Below are positions 1-9,884 of a DNA stretch of 64,000 bases, in pieces. A program made the position numbers and the translations under genes. The notes under the pieces are model-generated. The model worked only from the letters and a program-made list of their open reading frames with translations, was not told the DNA's origin and made no database searches. Where the stretch lies: positions 2,046,001 through 2,110,000 of the forward strand of contig LR134495.1 in NCBI GenBank assembly GCA_900638155.1, in the 5' to 3' direction. The DNA is from Mannheimia haemolytica. Lineage in GTDB: Bacteria > Pseudomonadota > Gammaproteobacteria > Enterobacterales > Pasteurellaceae. How positions within the stretch are numbered: the first letter of the stretch is position 1; each line of letters starts with the position of its first letter.

Positions 1-483
1 GGGCCAGGCGAAACCGCTGACCCATTACCTGAATACACAGGAGACATTGAGCATTCAGAAAAAGGGCCGGGCGAAACCACTGACCCGTTACCTGAATACA
101 CTGGGGATATTGAACATTCGGAAAAAGGCCCAAGTGAAACCGCTGACCCGTTACCTGAATACACTGGGGATATTGAACATTCGGAAAAAGGCCCAAGTGA
201 AACCGCTGACCCGTTACCTGAATACACAGGAGACATTGAGCATTCTGAAAAAGGGTCGGGTGAAACCGCTGAACCGTTACCTGAATACACCGGGGATATT
301 GAGCATTCTGAAAAAGGGCCGGGTGAAACTGCTGATCCGTTACCTGAATACACAGGAGATATTGAGCATTCGGAAAAAGGGCCGGGTGAAACTGCTGATC
401 CGTTACCTGAATACACAGGAGACATTGAGCATTCAGAAAAAGGATCGGGTGAAACCGCTGAGCCATTACCTAAATACAATGGA
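1..483 (+). repeat. 63-bp in-frame tandem repeat in autotransporter passenger
   Basis: Units begin at 1, 64, 127, 190, 253, 316, 379 and 442; the last is partial and merges into the barrel domain. Each full unit is exactly 63 bp (21 codons), so copy-number change keeps the frame. Units differ at a few positions (GPG/GPS/GSG; ETAD/ETTD/ETAE). The array may extend upstream of the window. Confidence 0.95.
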
Positions 484-1338
484 AATGCACATTTGATCGC
501 ATCCGAGTTAACTGCGCAAACTAATGCTGTATTAGGTGTAACTACAGTATTAGATCATGTAATTCATTCGGAAGGGACCCAAAATTGGAAAGTATGGTCT
601 AAAACAGATTATCAAACGACAGAGCATCGCTCTGCCGGATATGGATTTAAACAAGATGCGAACGTTATCCATCTAGGATTAGAGAAAGCCTTAGATAATC
701 AGGTCACACTTGGTATGATATTATCTCAATCAAAAGCGAGAAATAATTTTGACCATTATTATAGCGGTAAAGGCCGCTTAACAATGCTATCAATGTATGC
801 GAAGAAAACATGGCAAAATGGTGTTTTTGTTGCGATAGATACCGGTTTTGGGAAAGCAAGCAATCGCTTAACTTATCAAGCAAATACAGTAAAATTAGAT
901 CGTTCAGTATTTGTAACAGGGCTTAGTATCGGTAAAGCATGGGAATCTGCAAACGTGAATATAATCCCATCATTTAGCGCCCGTTATCATCATTTATCTT
1001 CAGCAGGTAATCAACTTGTAGATGCAAAAATCGAAACAAACGCTGTTGATCTTCTCGCTCTTCAAGCCGGTCTGTCAATTAATAAAACGCTTGAACTAAA
1101 TGGCCTGCAAATAAAACCGGAAATAGGTAGCTATTTTGTTGATGCAAGCCATGGGAAATTAAGAACTCGTTTCAATAATTTACAAATAGAGCAGCAAATG
1201 GGGCGTTATTTTAAACAAGAAGCAGGTATATCCGCTAATTATCGCAATATAAACGCAGGAATTCAGGCAGGTTTCTTAACGGGGAATACGCTAAATAAAC
1301 AGCGTTATATCTCGTTCAAAGTTACATATGAATGGTAA
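1..1338 (+). CDS. Autotransporter, C-terminal part (5'-truncated by window edge)
   Basis: The frame is open from base 1 to the TAA at 1336-1338, giving the last 445 residues of a larger protein whose start lies outside the window. The first ~160 residues are seven and a half copies of a 21-residue acidic unit beginning GPGETADPLPEY. The remaining ~280 residues alternate polar and hydrophobic residues and end in KVTYEW, an aromatic C-terminus typical of a type V autotransporter beta-barrel (classical, monomeric type). The barrel would sit in the outer membrane and export the upstream passenger. The passenger type (protease, adhesin) cannot be read here. A possible start at 493 would give only the barrel without signal peptide, so it is not a separate gene. 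The repeat probably forms a flexible spacer or surface-exposed tract (inference). Confidence 0.85.
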   Translation, partial: GPGETADPLPEYTGDIEHSEKGPGETTDPLPEYTGDIEHSEKGPSETADPLPEYTGDIEHSEKGPSETADPLPEYTGDIEHSEKGSGETAEPLPEYTGDIEHSEKGPGETADPLPEYTGDIEHSEKGPGETADPLPEYTGDIEHSEKGSGETAEPLPKYNGNAHLIASELTAQTNAVLGVTTVLDHVIHSEGTQNWKVWSKTDYQTTEHRSAGYGFKQDANVIHLGLEKALDNQVTLGMILSQSKARNNFDHYYSGKGRLTMLSMYAKKTWQNGVFVAIDTGFGKASNRLTYQANTVKLDRSVFVTGLSIGKAWESANVNIIPSFSARYHHLSSAGNQLVDAKIETNAVDLLALQAGLSINKTLELNGLQIKPEIGSYFVDASHGKLRTRFNNLQIEQQMGRYFKQEAGISANYRNINAGIQAGFLTGNTLNKQRYISFKVTYEW

Positions 1339-1349
1339 ATATTGAGATT

Positions 1350-1386
1350 AAGGGCTATCCATTACTAAATGGCATGGCCCTTTATT
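1350..1386 (+). terminator. Imperfect hairpin terminator after autotransporter gene
   Basis: AAGGGC pairs with GCCCTT around an imperfectly paired middle (ATCCATT with AATGG), followed by TTTATTT. It sits 11 bases after the stop codon. Confidence 0.55.
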
Positions 1387-1412
1387 TACTCCTCAACAAT
1401 GTAAATTACCCA

Positions 1413-2249
1413 TCAAAACAAACTCTGCTGCCCAAGCAGACTCTCCGGCACAGGTTTAATTTGAAAGCCTTTCTCCGCCAAAAAGCCTTTTAGGGTTTGA
1501 ATATTATAAAAGGCGTGGCTTTTGGTGGTGTTTTCAAAGTAGAGATATAGCCTGTCAAATTCCGTTCTGCGGTTAAAAAGCAATTCTGCCAAGCCTTTTA
1601 ATTCCTCATCTGAATAGCGGTAATCGTGGCGTTCTGCCGCACTCTGTCCTTTCCACCAATTCGGGTTGCGACCGTGCAAGCGTAAATAAGCAGTGCGTTG
1701 GTTGGCAAAAAAGTGAAATGCCGGCAAACCGATATTTTGTGGGTAATCCACATTACACCAAATCAGATTGGGGCTTTTAGTAAAGGTATCAAACACCACC
1801 GGAATATGCCAGCTTGGGTGGCGAAATTCAATCGCTAACGGATAATCCGCAAACCATTGGCACAGCTCGGCAAGATAGCGGCGATTAAGTGGCGTGCGTT
1901 CAAATTGAGTCGGGAACTGAACAAATAAATTTGCCAATAACCCTTCAGCAGTGAATGGAGCTAACGCATTGAGAAAAGCTTGAGCTTGCTCTAAAGTCGC
2001 CGTGCGTTGATGGCTGAAATCTTGATGCAGTTTCACCGAAAAATTCAGCCGACCTTCCGCTTTCTGCACCATTCCTTCAAAGGCTTTCTGCCCGATGGGG
2101 GCGTGGAATGTACTGTTAATTTCCAGCGTGTCGTAATGTTGGCTATAGACAAACAGAAAATCCTCTTTTGCCGTGCCGAATGGGTAAAGCGTGCCGATTA
2201 AATCTGTGTCGGCATAGCCGCCGGTGCCAATGTAAATATGAGGGAGCAT
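1413..2249 (-). CDS. DUF72 family protein (YecE-like)
   Basis: 278 residues. The N-terminus (MLPHIYIGTGGYAD) and the motifs YDTLEINSTFH, FSVKLHQDFSH and LAIEFRHPSWH match the DUF72/YecE family, a TIM-barrel-like fold of unknown biochemical function. The frame can be extended upstream to a TTG at 2276, but ATG at 2249 gives the usual family N-terminus and is preferred. It is a single gene on the minus strand, divergent from the DMT permease. No partner or regulation is visible. Confidence 0.85.
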   Translation of the reverse strand: MLPHIYIGTGGYADTDLIGTLYPFGTAKEDFLFVYSQHYDTLEINSTFHAPIGQKAFEGMVQKAEGRLNFSVKLHQDFSHQRTATLEQAQAFLNALAPFTAEGLLANLFVQFPTQFERTPLNRRYLAELCQWFADYPLAIEFRHPSWHIPVVFDTFTKSPNLIWCNVDYPQNIGLPAFHFFANQRTAYLRLHGRNPNWWKGQSAAERHDYRYSDEELKGLAELLFNRRTEFDRLYLYFENTTKSHAFYNIQTLKGFLAEKGFQIKPVPESLLGQQSLF

Positions 2250-2326
2250 TGTGTTTATTCTTTCAATTTTTTGCAAATTTTAATGTTTTTTTAACCGCTT
2301 GCAAACTGCGAATAAAAGAGTAAGAT

Positions 2327-3232
2327 TTGGCTATCTTGTCTTATTTCATCATCGTTATGTGGATTTGGTTTACTCTGCTGGCAGCCGTGGCTCAAGCCGG
2401 TCGCAATGCCTTTCAAAAGCAATTAAGCGTCAATGTGCCTGTATTGGGGGTAACGCTCGCCCGCTTTTTCTACGCTATGCCGTTGGCAAGCGGTTATCTC
2501 TATTTTTTATACCAATATGACGAGACCCTCAACATTCCCCATTTTCCACCGCTGTTTTTTGTGTATGCCATTGGGGCTGGGTTGGCTCAAATTCTGGCAA
2601 CTTCGCTAATGGTGCAACTTTTTCACTTAAAAAATTATGCAATAGGTGTCGGGCTGGCGAAAAGCGAGGCAGTATGGGCGGCTTTACTTGGCGTGTTATT
2701 TTTTGGTGTAACCATCAGTGGTATTGGCTGGCTTGGCGTGGTACTAGGCGGGGTGGCGATTTTCTTAATGACCGGCAGCGGTAATCTACGCCAACTTTCG
2801 TGGAAAACGCTATTTCTCGGCATAGCCAGCGGTTTATGCTTCGCTCTCACTTCCCTTTGGGTTAGGGAAGCCAGTCTGCAACTCAACAGCCACTATTTGC
2901 TTTCAGCGGCGTGGGTACTTTTTAGCGTGATTAGCTTTGAGGCGGTGATATTGGTTATATACCTAGCTCTTCTCCAAAAAGAGACGCTGATTAAATTCTT
3001 TCGTTTTCCAAAATTAGGTATGATAACCAGCCTGTTTTCATTTCTCGGCTCATTCGGTTGGTTCAATGCAATGAGCCTGAACCACGTTGCCTTTGTAAAA
3101 ACGCTTGGACAAGTGGAAATTTTCTTTATTCTCGGTATTTCCTATTTTGTGTTTAAAGAACGGCTTAAAATTCAAGATTTTATCGGGCTGATTTTAGTAG
3201 TGATTGCCGCAATCTTGGTGGTGCTGGGATAA
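2327..3232 (+). CDS. DMT/EamA family permease
   Basis: 301 residues with about ten hydrophobic helices, arranged as two five-helix EamA halves, as in drug/metabolite transporters of the inner membrane. TTG at 2327 is preceded by AAAAGAG six bases upstream. The first ATG (2357) has no Shine-Dalgarno sequence and would cut into the first helix, so the TTG start is preferred but not certain. The C-terminal half contains FFILGISYFVFKERL, the usual EamA helix 8-9 signature. The substrate cannot be inferred. An uptake-signal-like AAGCGG lies just downstream. Confidence 0.8.
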   Translation: MAILSYFIIVMWIWFTLLAAVAQAGRNAFQKQLSVNVPVLGVTLARFFYAMPLASGYLYFLYQYDETLNIPHFPPLFFVYAIGAGLAQILATSLMVQLFHLKNYAIGVGLAKSEAVWAALLGVLFFGVTISGIGWLGVVLGGVAIFLMTGSGNLRQLSWKTLFLGIASGLCFALTSLWVREASLQLNSHYLLSAAWVLFSVISFEAVILVIYLALLQKETLIKFFRFPKLGMITSLFSFLGSFGWFNAMSLNHVAFVKTLGQVEIFFILGISYFVFKERLKIQDFIGLILVVIAAILVVLG

Positions 3233-3293
3233 TTAATTTCCTAAATGAAAAGACAAGCGGTTAAAATAGGCAAAAATTTTGCAAATAACAGAA

Positions 3294-3734
3294 ATGAATT
3301 ATAAAAATCCTCACAGCGTTTTGGTGGTGATTTATGCTAAAAACACCCAACGAGTATTGATGCTACAACGCAAAGACGATCCTGATTTTTGGCAATCGGT
3401 AACCGGTTCTATCAACATTGGTGAAACACCGCTGGAAGCAGCTAAACGGGAAGTGTTGGAAGAAACCGGTTTGCAAACTTTTGAGCAAAAACAACCGCTT
3501 GTTGATTGCCAAAAGCAGATAGAATTTGAAATTTTCCCACATTTTCGGTATAAATACGCACCTAATATCACACATTGTGTCGAACATTGGTTTTTGCTAC
3601 CGCTTGAAAGCGAGCAAGAACCTGTTTTAACCGAACATTTGGCATATCGTTGGGTTTCAGTGGAAGATGCGGTTCGACTGACTAAATCTCCTAACAATGC
3701 CCAAGCAATACAAGAATATTTAACATCAAAATAA
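3294..3734 (+). CDS. nudB: Dihydroneopterin triphosphate pyrophosphatase (Nudix)
   Basis: 146 residues. A Nudix box is visible (GETPLEAAKREVLEETGL), and VLMLQRKDDPDFWQSVTGS and the TEHLAYRWV tail match NudB, which removes pyrophosphate from dihydroneopterin triphosphate in folate synthesis. The order nudB-yebC-ruvC is the same as in many gammaproteobacteria and supports the name. The start is ambiguous: TTG at 3279 would add five residues, but ATG 3294 matches the family N-terminus better. It is 12 bp upstream of yebC and probably co-transcribed. Confidence 0.88.
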   Translation: MNYKNPHSVLVVIYAKNTQRVLMLQRKDDPDFWQSVTGSINIGETPLEAAKREVLEETGLQTFEQKQPLVDCQKQIEFEIFPHFRYKYAPNITHCVEHWFLLPLESEQEPVLTEHLAYRWVSVEDAVRLTKSPNNAQAIQEYLTSK

Positions 3735-3746
3735 GGAAACAACAGA

Positions 3747-4487
3747 ATGGCAGGCCATAGTAAGTGGGCAAATATTAAACACCGTAAAGCGGCACAAGAT
3801 GCACAACGCGGTAAAATCTTTACTAAATTAATTCGTGAATTAGTTACTGCAGCAAAATTAGGCGGTGGCGATACTTCTTCTAACCCACGTTTACGTGCGG
3901 CAGTGGATAAAGCCTTATCCAGCAATATGACCCGTGATACCATTAACCGTGCAATCGAGCGTGGTGTCGGTGGTGGCGATGACACCAATATGGAAACCAA
4001 AATCTACGAAGGTTACGGCCCGGGTGGTACAGCAGTTATGGTGGAATGTTTAAGTGATAACGCTAACCGTACGATTTCCCAAGTTCGTCCAAGTTTCACC
4101 AAATGTGGCGGTAACTTAGGGACTGAAGGGTCGGTAGGTTATTTATTTAGCAAAAAAGGTTTAATTTTAGTGGCAAATGCCGATGAAGATGCCTTAACTG
4201 AAGCAGCTATTGAGGCCGGTGCGGACGATATTCAACCACAAGAAGATGGTAGCTTTGAAATTTATACTGCTTGGGAAGATTTAGGCTCAGTGAAAGACGG
4301 CATTGAGGCTGCAGGCTTTAAAATTGAGAATGCAGAAGTAACGATGATTCCATCAACTACCGTTGAACTTGACGCAGAAACTGCACCAAAACTGCTTGAT
4401 TTAATCAACCGCCTTGAAGATTGTGATGATGTACAAAACGTGTATCACAACGGCGAAATCAGTGATGAAGTGGCTGCATTACTGTAA
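3747..4487 (+). CDS. yebC: YebC/PmpR family protein
   Basis: 246 residues, normal length for the family. The start [22 protein letters not shown] (split here as [10 protein letters not shown] and [10 protein letters not shown]) is the invariant YebC N-terminus. AAGGA lies ten bases before the ATG. YebC proteins were annotated as transcriptional regulators; members of the family are also reported to relieve ribosome stalling. Which role applies here is not shown by the sequence. It lies between nudB and a terminator hairpin, so nudB-yebC is likely one operon. Confidence 0.93.
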   Translation: MAGHSKWANIKHRKAAQDAQRGKIFTKLIRELVTAAKLGGGDTSSNPRLRAAVDKALSSNMTRDTINRAIERGVGGGDDTNMETKIYEGYGPGGTAVMVECLSDNANRTISQVRPSFTKCGGNLGTEGSVGYLFSKKGLILVANADEDALTEAAIEAGADDIQPQEDGSFEIYTAWEDLGSVKDGIEAAGFKIENAEVTMIPSTTVELDAETAPKLLDLINRLEDCDDVQNVYHNGEISDEVAALL

Positions 4488-4502
4488 TAAAAAATCACGC
4501 AA

Positions 4503-4535
4503 AATAAGCATAATTTAGGTTATGCTTATTTTTTT
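4503..4535 (+). terminator. Rho-independent terminator after yebC
   Basis: Perfect 11-bp stem (AATAAGCATAA with TTATGCTTATT), six-base loop, then a run of T. Confidence 0.85.
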
Positions 4536-4616
4536 ATGAACTTTTTTCCTATATTACTGACTAACCTAATGTAGTTTATATGCTACTACTTTACTATAAC
4601 ATTTTAAGGAGAGTCT

Positions 4617-5144
4617 ATGAAATTAGTGAAATTCGTTCCGGCATTGGCCGCTACTTTAGTCTTAGCTGCTTGCTCTAATGCAAACACACAATCTGCTCCT
4701 CAGCAAGCTCAGGACGCTGTGACTAAAGCGGCTGAACAAGCAACACAGCAAGTGAATGAAATTGCAGGTAATGCACCTCGTGCAAGTGGTGCAGTAAAAG
4801 TAGAAAAAGCAACTGATGGTGCAAAATCAATTGTATATCGTTGCCAAAGTGGTAAACGTGTAACTGCGAATTATGTCTTCCAAGGAGAAGAGGCAAAAGC
4901 AGTAAATCTATTAGTCCAAAGCGGCGGTAAAACACAAAAGATCCCAACATTAACTCGTGATGCCTCAAACCAAGATTCTACTTCATTCAAAACGGATAAA
5001 TATTCTTGGGATTTAGACACAGGCTTTACCTTATCATCTAATGGCCAGTCAGGTATGCTAACCAAATATGGTGCTAAAACAGATACCATCGTTGCTAAAT
5101 TATGTGATGTAGATAAAGCATTAACCTCAAAATTAAATAAATAA
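4617..5144 (+). CDS. Small lipoprotein, possibly MliC/adhesin-complex-like
   Basis: 175 residues. The signal peptide ends in a lipobox (LVLAACS, Cys19), predicting a lipid-anchored envelope protein. Residues ~23-55 are rich in Ala, Gln and Thr and look like a flexible linker. The C-terminal ~100 residues contain YRCQSGKRVTANYVF and a late Cys (AKLCDVD), resembling the MliC-type lysozyme-inhibitor fold also found in neisserial adhesin complex protein. That assignment is tentative. AAGGAGAG precedes the ATG. The gene is monocistronic: terminators lie on both sides (4503-4535 and 5166-5200). Confidence 0.7.
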   Translation: MKLVKFVPALAATLVLAACSNANTQSAPQQAQDAVTKAAEQATQQVNEIAGNAPRASGAVKVEKATDGAKSIVYRCQSGKRVTANYVFQGEEAKAVNLLVQSGGKTQKIPTLTRDASNQDSTSFKTDKYSWDLDTGFTLSSNGQSGMLTKYGAKTDTIVAKLCDVDKALTSKLNK

Positions 5145-5165
5145 TCTTTCTTGATTTTACTACTC

Positions 5166-5200
5166 ATAAGCGAGAAGATAATATCTTCTCGCTTATTTTA
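5166..5200 (+). terminator. Terminator between lipoprotein gene and ruvC
   Basis: Near-perfect palindrome: ATAAGCGAGAAGATA pairs with TATCTTCTCGCTTAT and is followed by TTTTA. It separates the lipoprotein from ruvC, whose start is 11 bases downstream. Confidence 0.8.
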
Positions 5201-5210
5201 TTGCACAAAG

Positions 5211-5789
5211 ATGGCTATTATTTTAGGAATTGACCCCGGCTCAAGGGTAACAGGTTACGGTGTGATTCGCCAAAACGGGCGACAGCTAGAATATTTAGGA
5301 AGTGGGGCTATTCGCACTACGGCTGAAGATCTGCCTACCCGTCTAAAACGGATTTATGCAGGAGTGAGCGAAATCATCACTCAATTTCAACCAAATATGT
5401 TTGCTATAGAACAGGTTTTTATGGCGAAAAACCCTGATTCTGCCTTAAAACTAGGGCAAGCTAGAGGAACAGCGATTGTTGCAGCAGTTAATCACGATCT
5501 ACCTGTGTTTGAGTATGCCCCCCGATTAGTCAAACAAACCGTAACGGGTATTGGTTCTGCCGATAAAGTTCAAGTGCAAGATATGGTAACCCGTATGCTT
5601 AAACTCTCCGCCAAACCACAAGCTGATGCGGCTGATGCATTAGCCATTGCCATTACTCACGCTCATTCTATTCAACATTCACTGATTGTTGCTAAGCAAA
5701 GCCAGCAGAACGTAAGTAGTGAAAAAGAGCAAATCCTAGCCCTAATGAAAACCCGTTATAGCCGGGGAAGGTTTAGGTTAAAAGGCTAA
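5211..5789 (+). CDS. ruvC: Holliday junction endonuclease RuvC
   Basis: 192 residues. RuvC cleaves four-way DNA junctions as a dimer during recombinational repair. The N-terminus [17 protein letters not shown] carries the first catalytic Asp (D8), FAIEQVF the Glu, and the C-terminal [16 protein letters not shown] the remaining acidic residues. A longer in-frame start at 5151 would run through the upstream terminator hairpin and add 20 residues unlike any RuvC, so ATG 5211 is used. ruvA and ruvB do not follow; the next gene is convergent murA. Confidence 0.95.
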   Translation: MAIILGIDPGSRVTGYGVIRQNGRQLEYLGSGAIRTTAEDLPTRLKRIYAGVSEIITQFQPNMFAIEQVFMAKNPDSALKLGQARGTAIVAAVNHDLPVFEYAPRLVKQTVTGIGSADKVQVQDMVTRMLKLSAKPQADAADALAIAITHAHSIQHSLIVAKQSQQNVSSEKEQILALMKTRYSRGRFRLKG

Positions 5790-5812
5790 CCACAGCGGCA
5801 TAATGTATAAAA

Positions 5813-5846
5813 ACCGCTTGATAGTTGCCTATCAAGCGGTCATTTT
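5813..5846. terminator. Bidirectional terminator made from an inverted uptake-signal pair
   Basis: ACCGCTTGATAG, four-base loop, CTATCAAGCGGT, then CATTTT, between convergent ruvC and murA. Each arm is an uptake signal core (AAGCGGT), an arrangement known for Pasteurellaceae terminators. Confidence 0.8.
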
Positions 5847-5864
5847 CAGTTAAAAATTTGCAAT

Positions 5865-7247
<1,383 letters not shown>

Positions 7248-7253
7248 TTTCAT

Positions 7254-7514
7254 CTATCCAACCATATTTAGCAAACGCTCAGTTTTCCATTTTTCCACGC
7301 TGAATACTTTAATGGTTAAAGCGTGAATCGCATTAGTAGTGAAATACTCAGCTAAAGGGGCATAAACCGCTTGCTGTTGTTTTACTTTTGAAAGAGAGGC
7401 AATGCTGTCACTTACTACAATAACGCCAAAGTGGGCATTTTCGCCTTGAGCGTGGACTTCTGTTGCATCAGGTAATGCTTGTTTTAAAATTTCTTCAATT
7501 TGTGATGGATTCAT
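7254..7514 (-). CDS. ibaG: BolA-family protein IbaG
   Basis: 86 residues, the size of IbaG/YrbA. The BolA-like domain covers nearly the whole protein; NAHFGVIVVSD and the conserved His region (AIHALTIKVFS) are visible. BolA proteins bind monothiol glutaredoxin with a [2Fe-2S] cluster. Its position between mlaB and murA is the same as in E. coli, where the gene is acid-inducible. AGGAAG lies seven bases before the ATG. Confidence 0.9.
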   Translation of the reverse strand: MNPSQIEEILKQALPDATEVHAQGENAHFGVIVVSDSIASLSKVKQQQAVYAPLAEYFTTNAIHALTIKVFSVEKWKTERLLNMVG

Positions 7515-7546
7515 TCTGACTTCCTAAAATATGATTGGTAACTCAC

Positions 7547-7870
7547 TCAAATAATAAATTGCTCAAACCAACCGTCTAAATCGTATAATGCAGCCAAAGT
7601 TCTGACAGAATCTGGCGTATTAATCAAACTGTTTGGTATGATTTTATGGTAATGATTCAGTAATTCAGCAAGTAAGGTAAAACCAGCAGAATCAATCCGA
7701 GTGATTTCTTTTAAATCCCAATATAGGCTTTGTTTCCCTGTTGGAGATAAAAAAGAAGCACGTTGCTTCCATAAAGGGAGCAACGTGTTACGAGTTAATT
7801 CGCCTGATAGTTTCACAAAAAGACTTTCGTTATTTTGCTGAATGTCCCATTGTAATGTTTTTTGAGGCAT
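7547..7870 (-). CDS. mlaB: Lipid asymmetry ABC transporter STAS subunit MlaB
   Basis: 107 residues with a STAS fold: VKLSGELTRNTLLPLW and WDLKEITRIDSAGFTLLAEL contain the usual beta-strand/helix pattern and the conserved IDSAG motif. MlaB binds the ATPase MlaF on the cytoplasmic side and stabilises the MlaFEDB complex that moves phospholipids between outer and inner membrane. It follows mlaC by 11 bp on the minus strand. Confidence 0.85.
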   Translation of the reverse strand: MPQKTLQWDIQQNNESLFVKLSGELTRNTLLPLWKQRASFLSPTGKQSLYWDLKEITRIDSAGFTLLAELLNHYHKIIPNSLINTPDSVRTLAALYDLDGWFEQFII

Positions 7871-7881
7871 AACTAAACTAC

Positions 7882-8517
7882 TTATTTTAAGGTGATAGGC
7901 TGTTTTGCAGCTTGTGCCACTTGTGCAGTTAAGGCATCAATCCCTTTTTGACGAATCACGCCTGCCCATTCATTTTGTTTGGTTGCAACCATACTCACAC
8001 CTTCCGCTGCCATATCGTATGCTTGCCATTCGCCAGTTTTGCTGTTTTTACGCCATTTAAAGTCTAATTTGATCGGCTGTGCAGCACCTTTGCCTGACAC
8101 GTTTACACGAATGCTTACGATAGATTTACCATCCACTGATTTCGGGCTTTCAATTTGCACACTTTGATCTTGATACTGGGTTAACACCTGAGCATAAGAC
8201 TGCTCAACAAATTGACCAAAAGCATTAAAGAATGCCTCTTTTTGTGCGTCAGTCGCAGCCGATAAGTTTTTACCTAACACTAATTGACCTGCATATTTCA
8301 CGTGAACGTGTGGCATTAAATCGTTACGCACAATGGTACGCAAATATTCAGGGTTTGATTTAATTTTCGCTTGATTTGCTTTAATATCGCCAAATAATTT
8401 ATCTGCGGTTTGTTGCATTAATACATAAGGGCTAGTTTCAGCAAATGCGGTGGTTGAAAATAATGCAGAAACTGCCACTAAGCCTGTTACGATAATTTTT
8501 TTAATGTTTTTTAACAT
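7882..8517 (-). CDS. mlaC: Periplasmic phospholipid carrier MlaC
   Basis: 211 residues with a signal peptide (cleavage expected after TTAFA). The mature part matches the MlaC/Ttg2D family: YVLMQQTADKLFGDIKANQAKI at the start, split by the conserved IVRNDLMPHVHVKYAGQLVLG segment, and DFKWRKNSKTGEWQAYD near the end. MlaC shuttles phospholipid between the outer-membrane MlaA complex and inner-membrane MlaFEDB. It sits in mla order between mlaD and mlaB. Confidence 0.93.
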   Translation of the reverse strand: MLKNIKKIIVTGLVAVSALFSTTAFAETSPYVLMQQTADKLFGDIKANQAKIKSNPEYLRTIVRNDLMPHVHVKYAGQLVLGKNLSAATDAQKEAFFNAFGQFVEQSYAQVLTQYQDQSVQIESPKSVDGKSIVSIRVNVSGKGAAQPIKLDFKWRKNSKTGEWQAYDMAAEGVSMVATKQNEWAGVIRQKGIDALTAQVAQAAKQPITLK

Positions 8518-8562
8518 TATTGATGCTCTCCAAAACTCTACATTAGAGGTTGTTGTACTTAA

Positions 8563-9087
8563 TTACTCTGCTTTTGGTTCAGCAGAATCACTTGCTTTTT
8601 CATCTTCAGTTTTATCTGACTTTTTATCGCCATATAAGAACTGACCGATTAAATCTTCTAACACCATTGCAGAATTGGTATCTACAAAAGTATCACCTTC
8701 TTTCATCATTGCAGTTTCACCTTCGATTACGAAGCCAACATTTAACGCAACGTATTGCTCGCCTAATAAGCCTGAGGTTTTAATTGAAAGCGAGCTGGTA
8801 TCGGGAATTTGATTAAAACTTTCATTTACCGCTAATGCCACTCTCGGAGTGTAGGTTTTGTTATCAAGTGAAATATCAGCTACTCGGCCAACTACCACAC
8901 CGCCAACTTTAATAGGCGCACGAACCTTTAGTCCACCGATATTATCAAAAGTTGCATACAGGGTGTAAGTTTTCTCATTTGAGAAGCCCTGCACATTTGC
9001 TACTCTTAATCCTAAAAAGACAAGAGCTGCAAGCCCGAGCAGTACAAATAAACCTACCCAAAATTCATATTTAATTGATTGACGCAT
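8563..9087 (-). CDS. mlaD: MCE-domain protein MlaD
   Basis: 174 residues: one N-terminal membrane anchor (FWVGLFVLLGLAALVFLGL) followed by an MCE domain from about residue 38 to 118, with GGLKVRAPIKVGGVVVGRV and LLGEQYVAL. MlaD forms a hexameric ring in the periplasmic leaflet and hands lipid to MlaC. The C-terminal ~30 residues are charged (KKSDKTEDEKASDSAEPKAE), as is common in MlaD. Confidence 0.93.
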   Translation of the reverse strand: MRQSIKYEFWVGLFVLLGLAALVFLGLRVANVQGFSNEKTYTLYATFDNIGGLKVRAPIKVGGVVVGRVADISLDNKTYTPRVALAVNESFNQIPDTSSLSIKTSGLLGEQYVALNVGFVIEGETAMMKEGDTFVDTNSAMVLEDLIGQFLYGDKKSDKTEDEKASDSAEPKAE

Positions 9088-9107
9088 TGTCTGTTCCTTT
9101 TAAAAAA

Positions 9108-9884
9108 TCAACCGCCGAACATTATCGCAGTTAAAATAAAATCTAATCCCAAAATCACCAGTGAGGCATTTACCACCGTTCTTGTGGTCGCTTGGCTGAT
9201 CCCTTCTGAAGTCGGTACACAATCGTAGCCGTTAAATAAGGCAATCCAGACTACTGCAAAGGCAAAAATCAGACTTTTAATAAAGCCATTAATTAAATCG
9301 CTGGCGTTCACCGAGTTTTGCATTACCGACCAGAAACTGCCGCTATCAACACCTTTCCAATCTACCCCAACAAGTGATCCGCCCCAAATTCCGATAGCGG
9401 TAAAAATAGCAGCTAAAATCGGCATTGAAATCACGCCCGCCCAAAAGCGAGGGGCAATGATACGTCTTAATGGATCAACCGCCATCATTTCAAGGCTGGA
9501 AAGTTGCTCTGTAGCTTTCATTAGCCCGATTTCTGCGGTTAATGCCGAACCGGCTCGTCCGGCAAATAAGAGTGCGGTAACAACAGGGCCGAGTTCTCTT
9601 AAAAGCGAGAGTGAAACCAAGGTTCCTAAACTACTTTCAGCAGCAAAATCGACCAATACCACATAACCTTGTAGGCCTAATACCATTCCGATAAATAAGC
9701 CTGACAGCATAATAATCAAGAGTGATTGCACGCCTAGCACATAAAGCTGTTTAATCAGTAATGGGGGGTGTTTTCTAAATTCAGGCTTACCAATTAATGC
9801 TCCCCACAACATGAAGGCTGAACGCCCAAATGTACGGATAAAATTAATCACAAAAGCCCCAATAGAGCTAATAAAATTAACCAT
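9108..9884 (-). CDS. mlaE: Lipid asymmetry ABC transporter permease MlaE
   Basis: 258 residues, MlaE/DUF140 family. Several hydrophobic helices and the conserved coupling region [24 protein letters not shown] (quoted here as [10 protein letters not shown] and [13 protein letters not shown]) plus [15 protein letters not shown] are clear. It forms the membrane part of MlaFEDB. Its start overlaps the end of mlaF by 8 bp, indicating translational coupling. Confidence 0.94.
   Translation of the reverse strand: MVNFISSIGAFVINFIRTFGRSAFMLWGALIGKPEFRKHPPLLIKQLYVLGVQSLLIIMLSGLFIGMVLGLQGYVVLVDFAAESSLGTLVSLSLLRELGPVVTALLFAGRAGSALTAEIGLMKATEQLSSLEMMAVDPLRRIIAPRFWAGVISMPILAAIFTAIGIWGGSLVGVDWKGVDSGSFWSVMQNSVNASDLINGFIKSLIFAFAVVWIALFNGYDCVPTSEGISQATTRTVVNASLVILGLDFILTAIMFGG

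Noticed and set aside
1-483. Repeat array considered as CRISPR
   Set aside because: Units are directly adjacent with no unique spacers and encode protein in frame with the autotransporter.
47-496. 149-codon frame in the repeat region at the left edge
   Set aside because: It is a second frame kept open by the 63-bp repeat. The frame joined to the barrel domain is the real one.
3332-4000. 222-codon minus-strand frame across nudB and yebC
   Set aside because: It is antisense to two well-supported genes and shows no family motif.
5151-5210. Upstream extension of ruvC
   Set aside because: It is occupied by a terminator hairpin, and the encoded residues do not fit RuvC.
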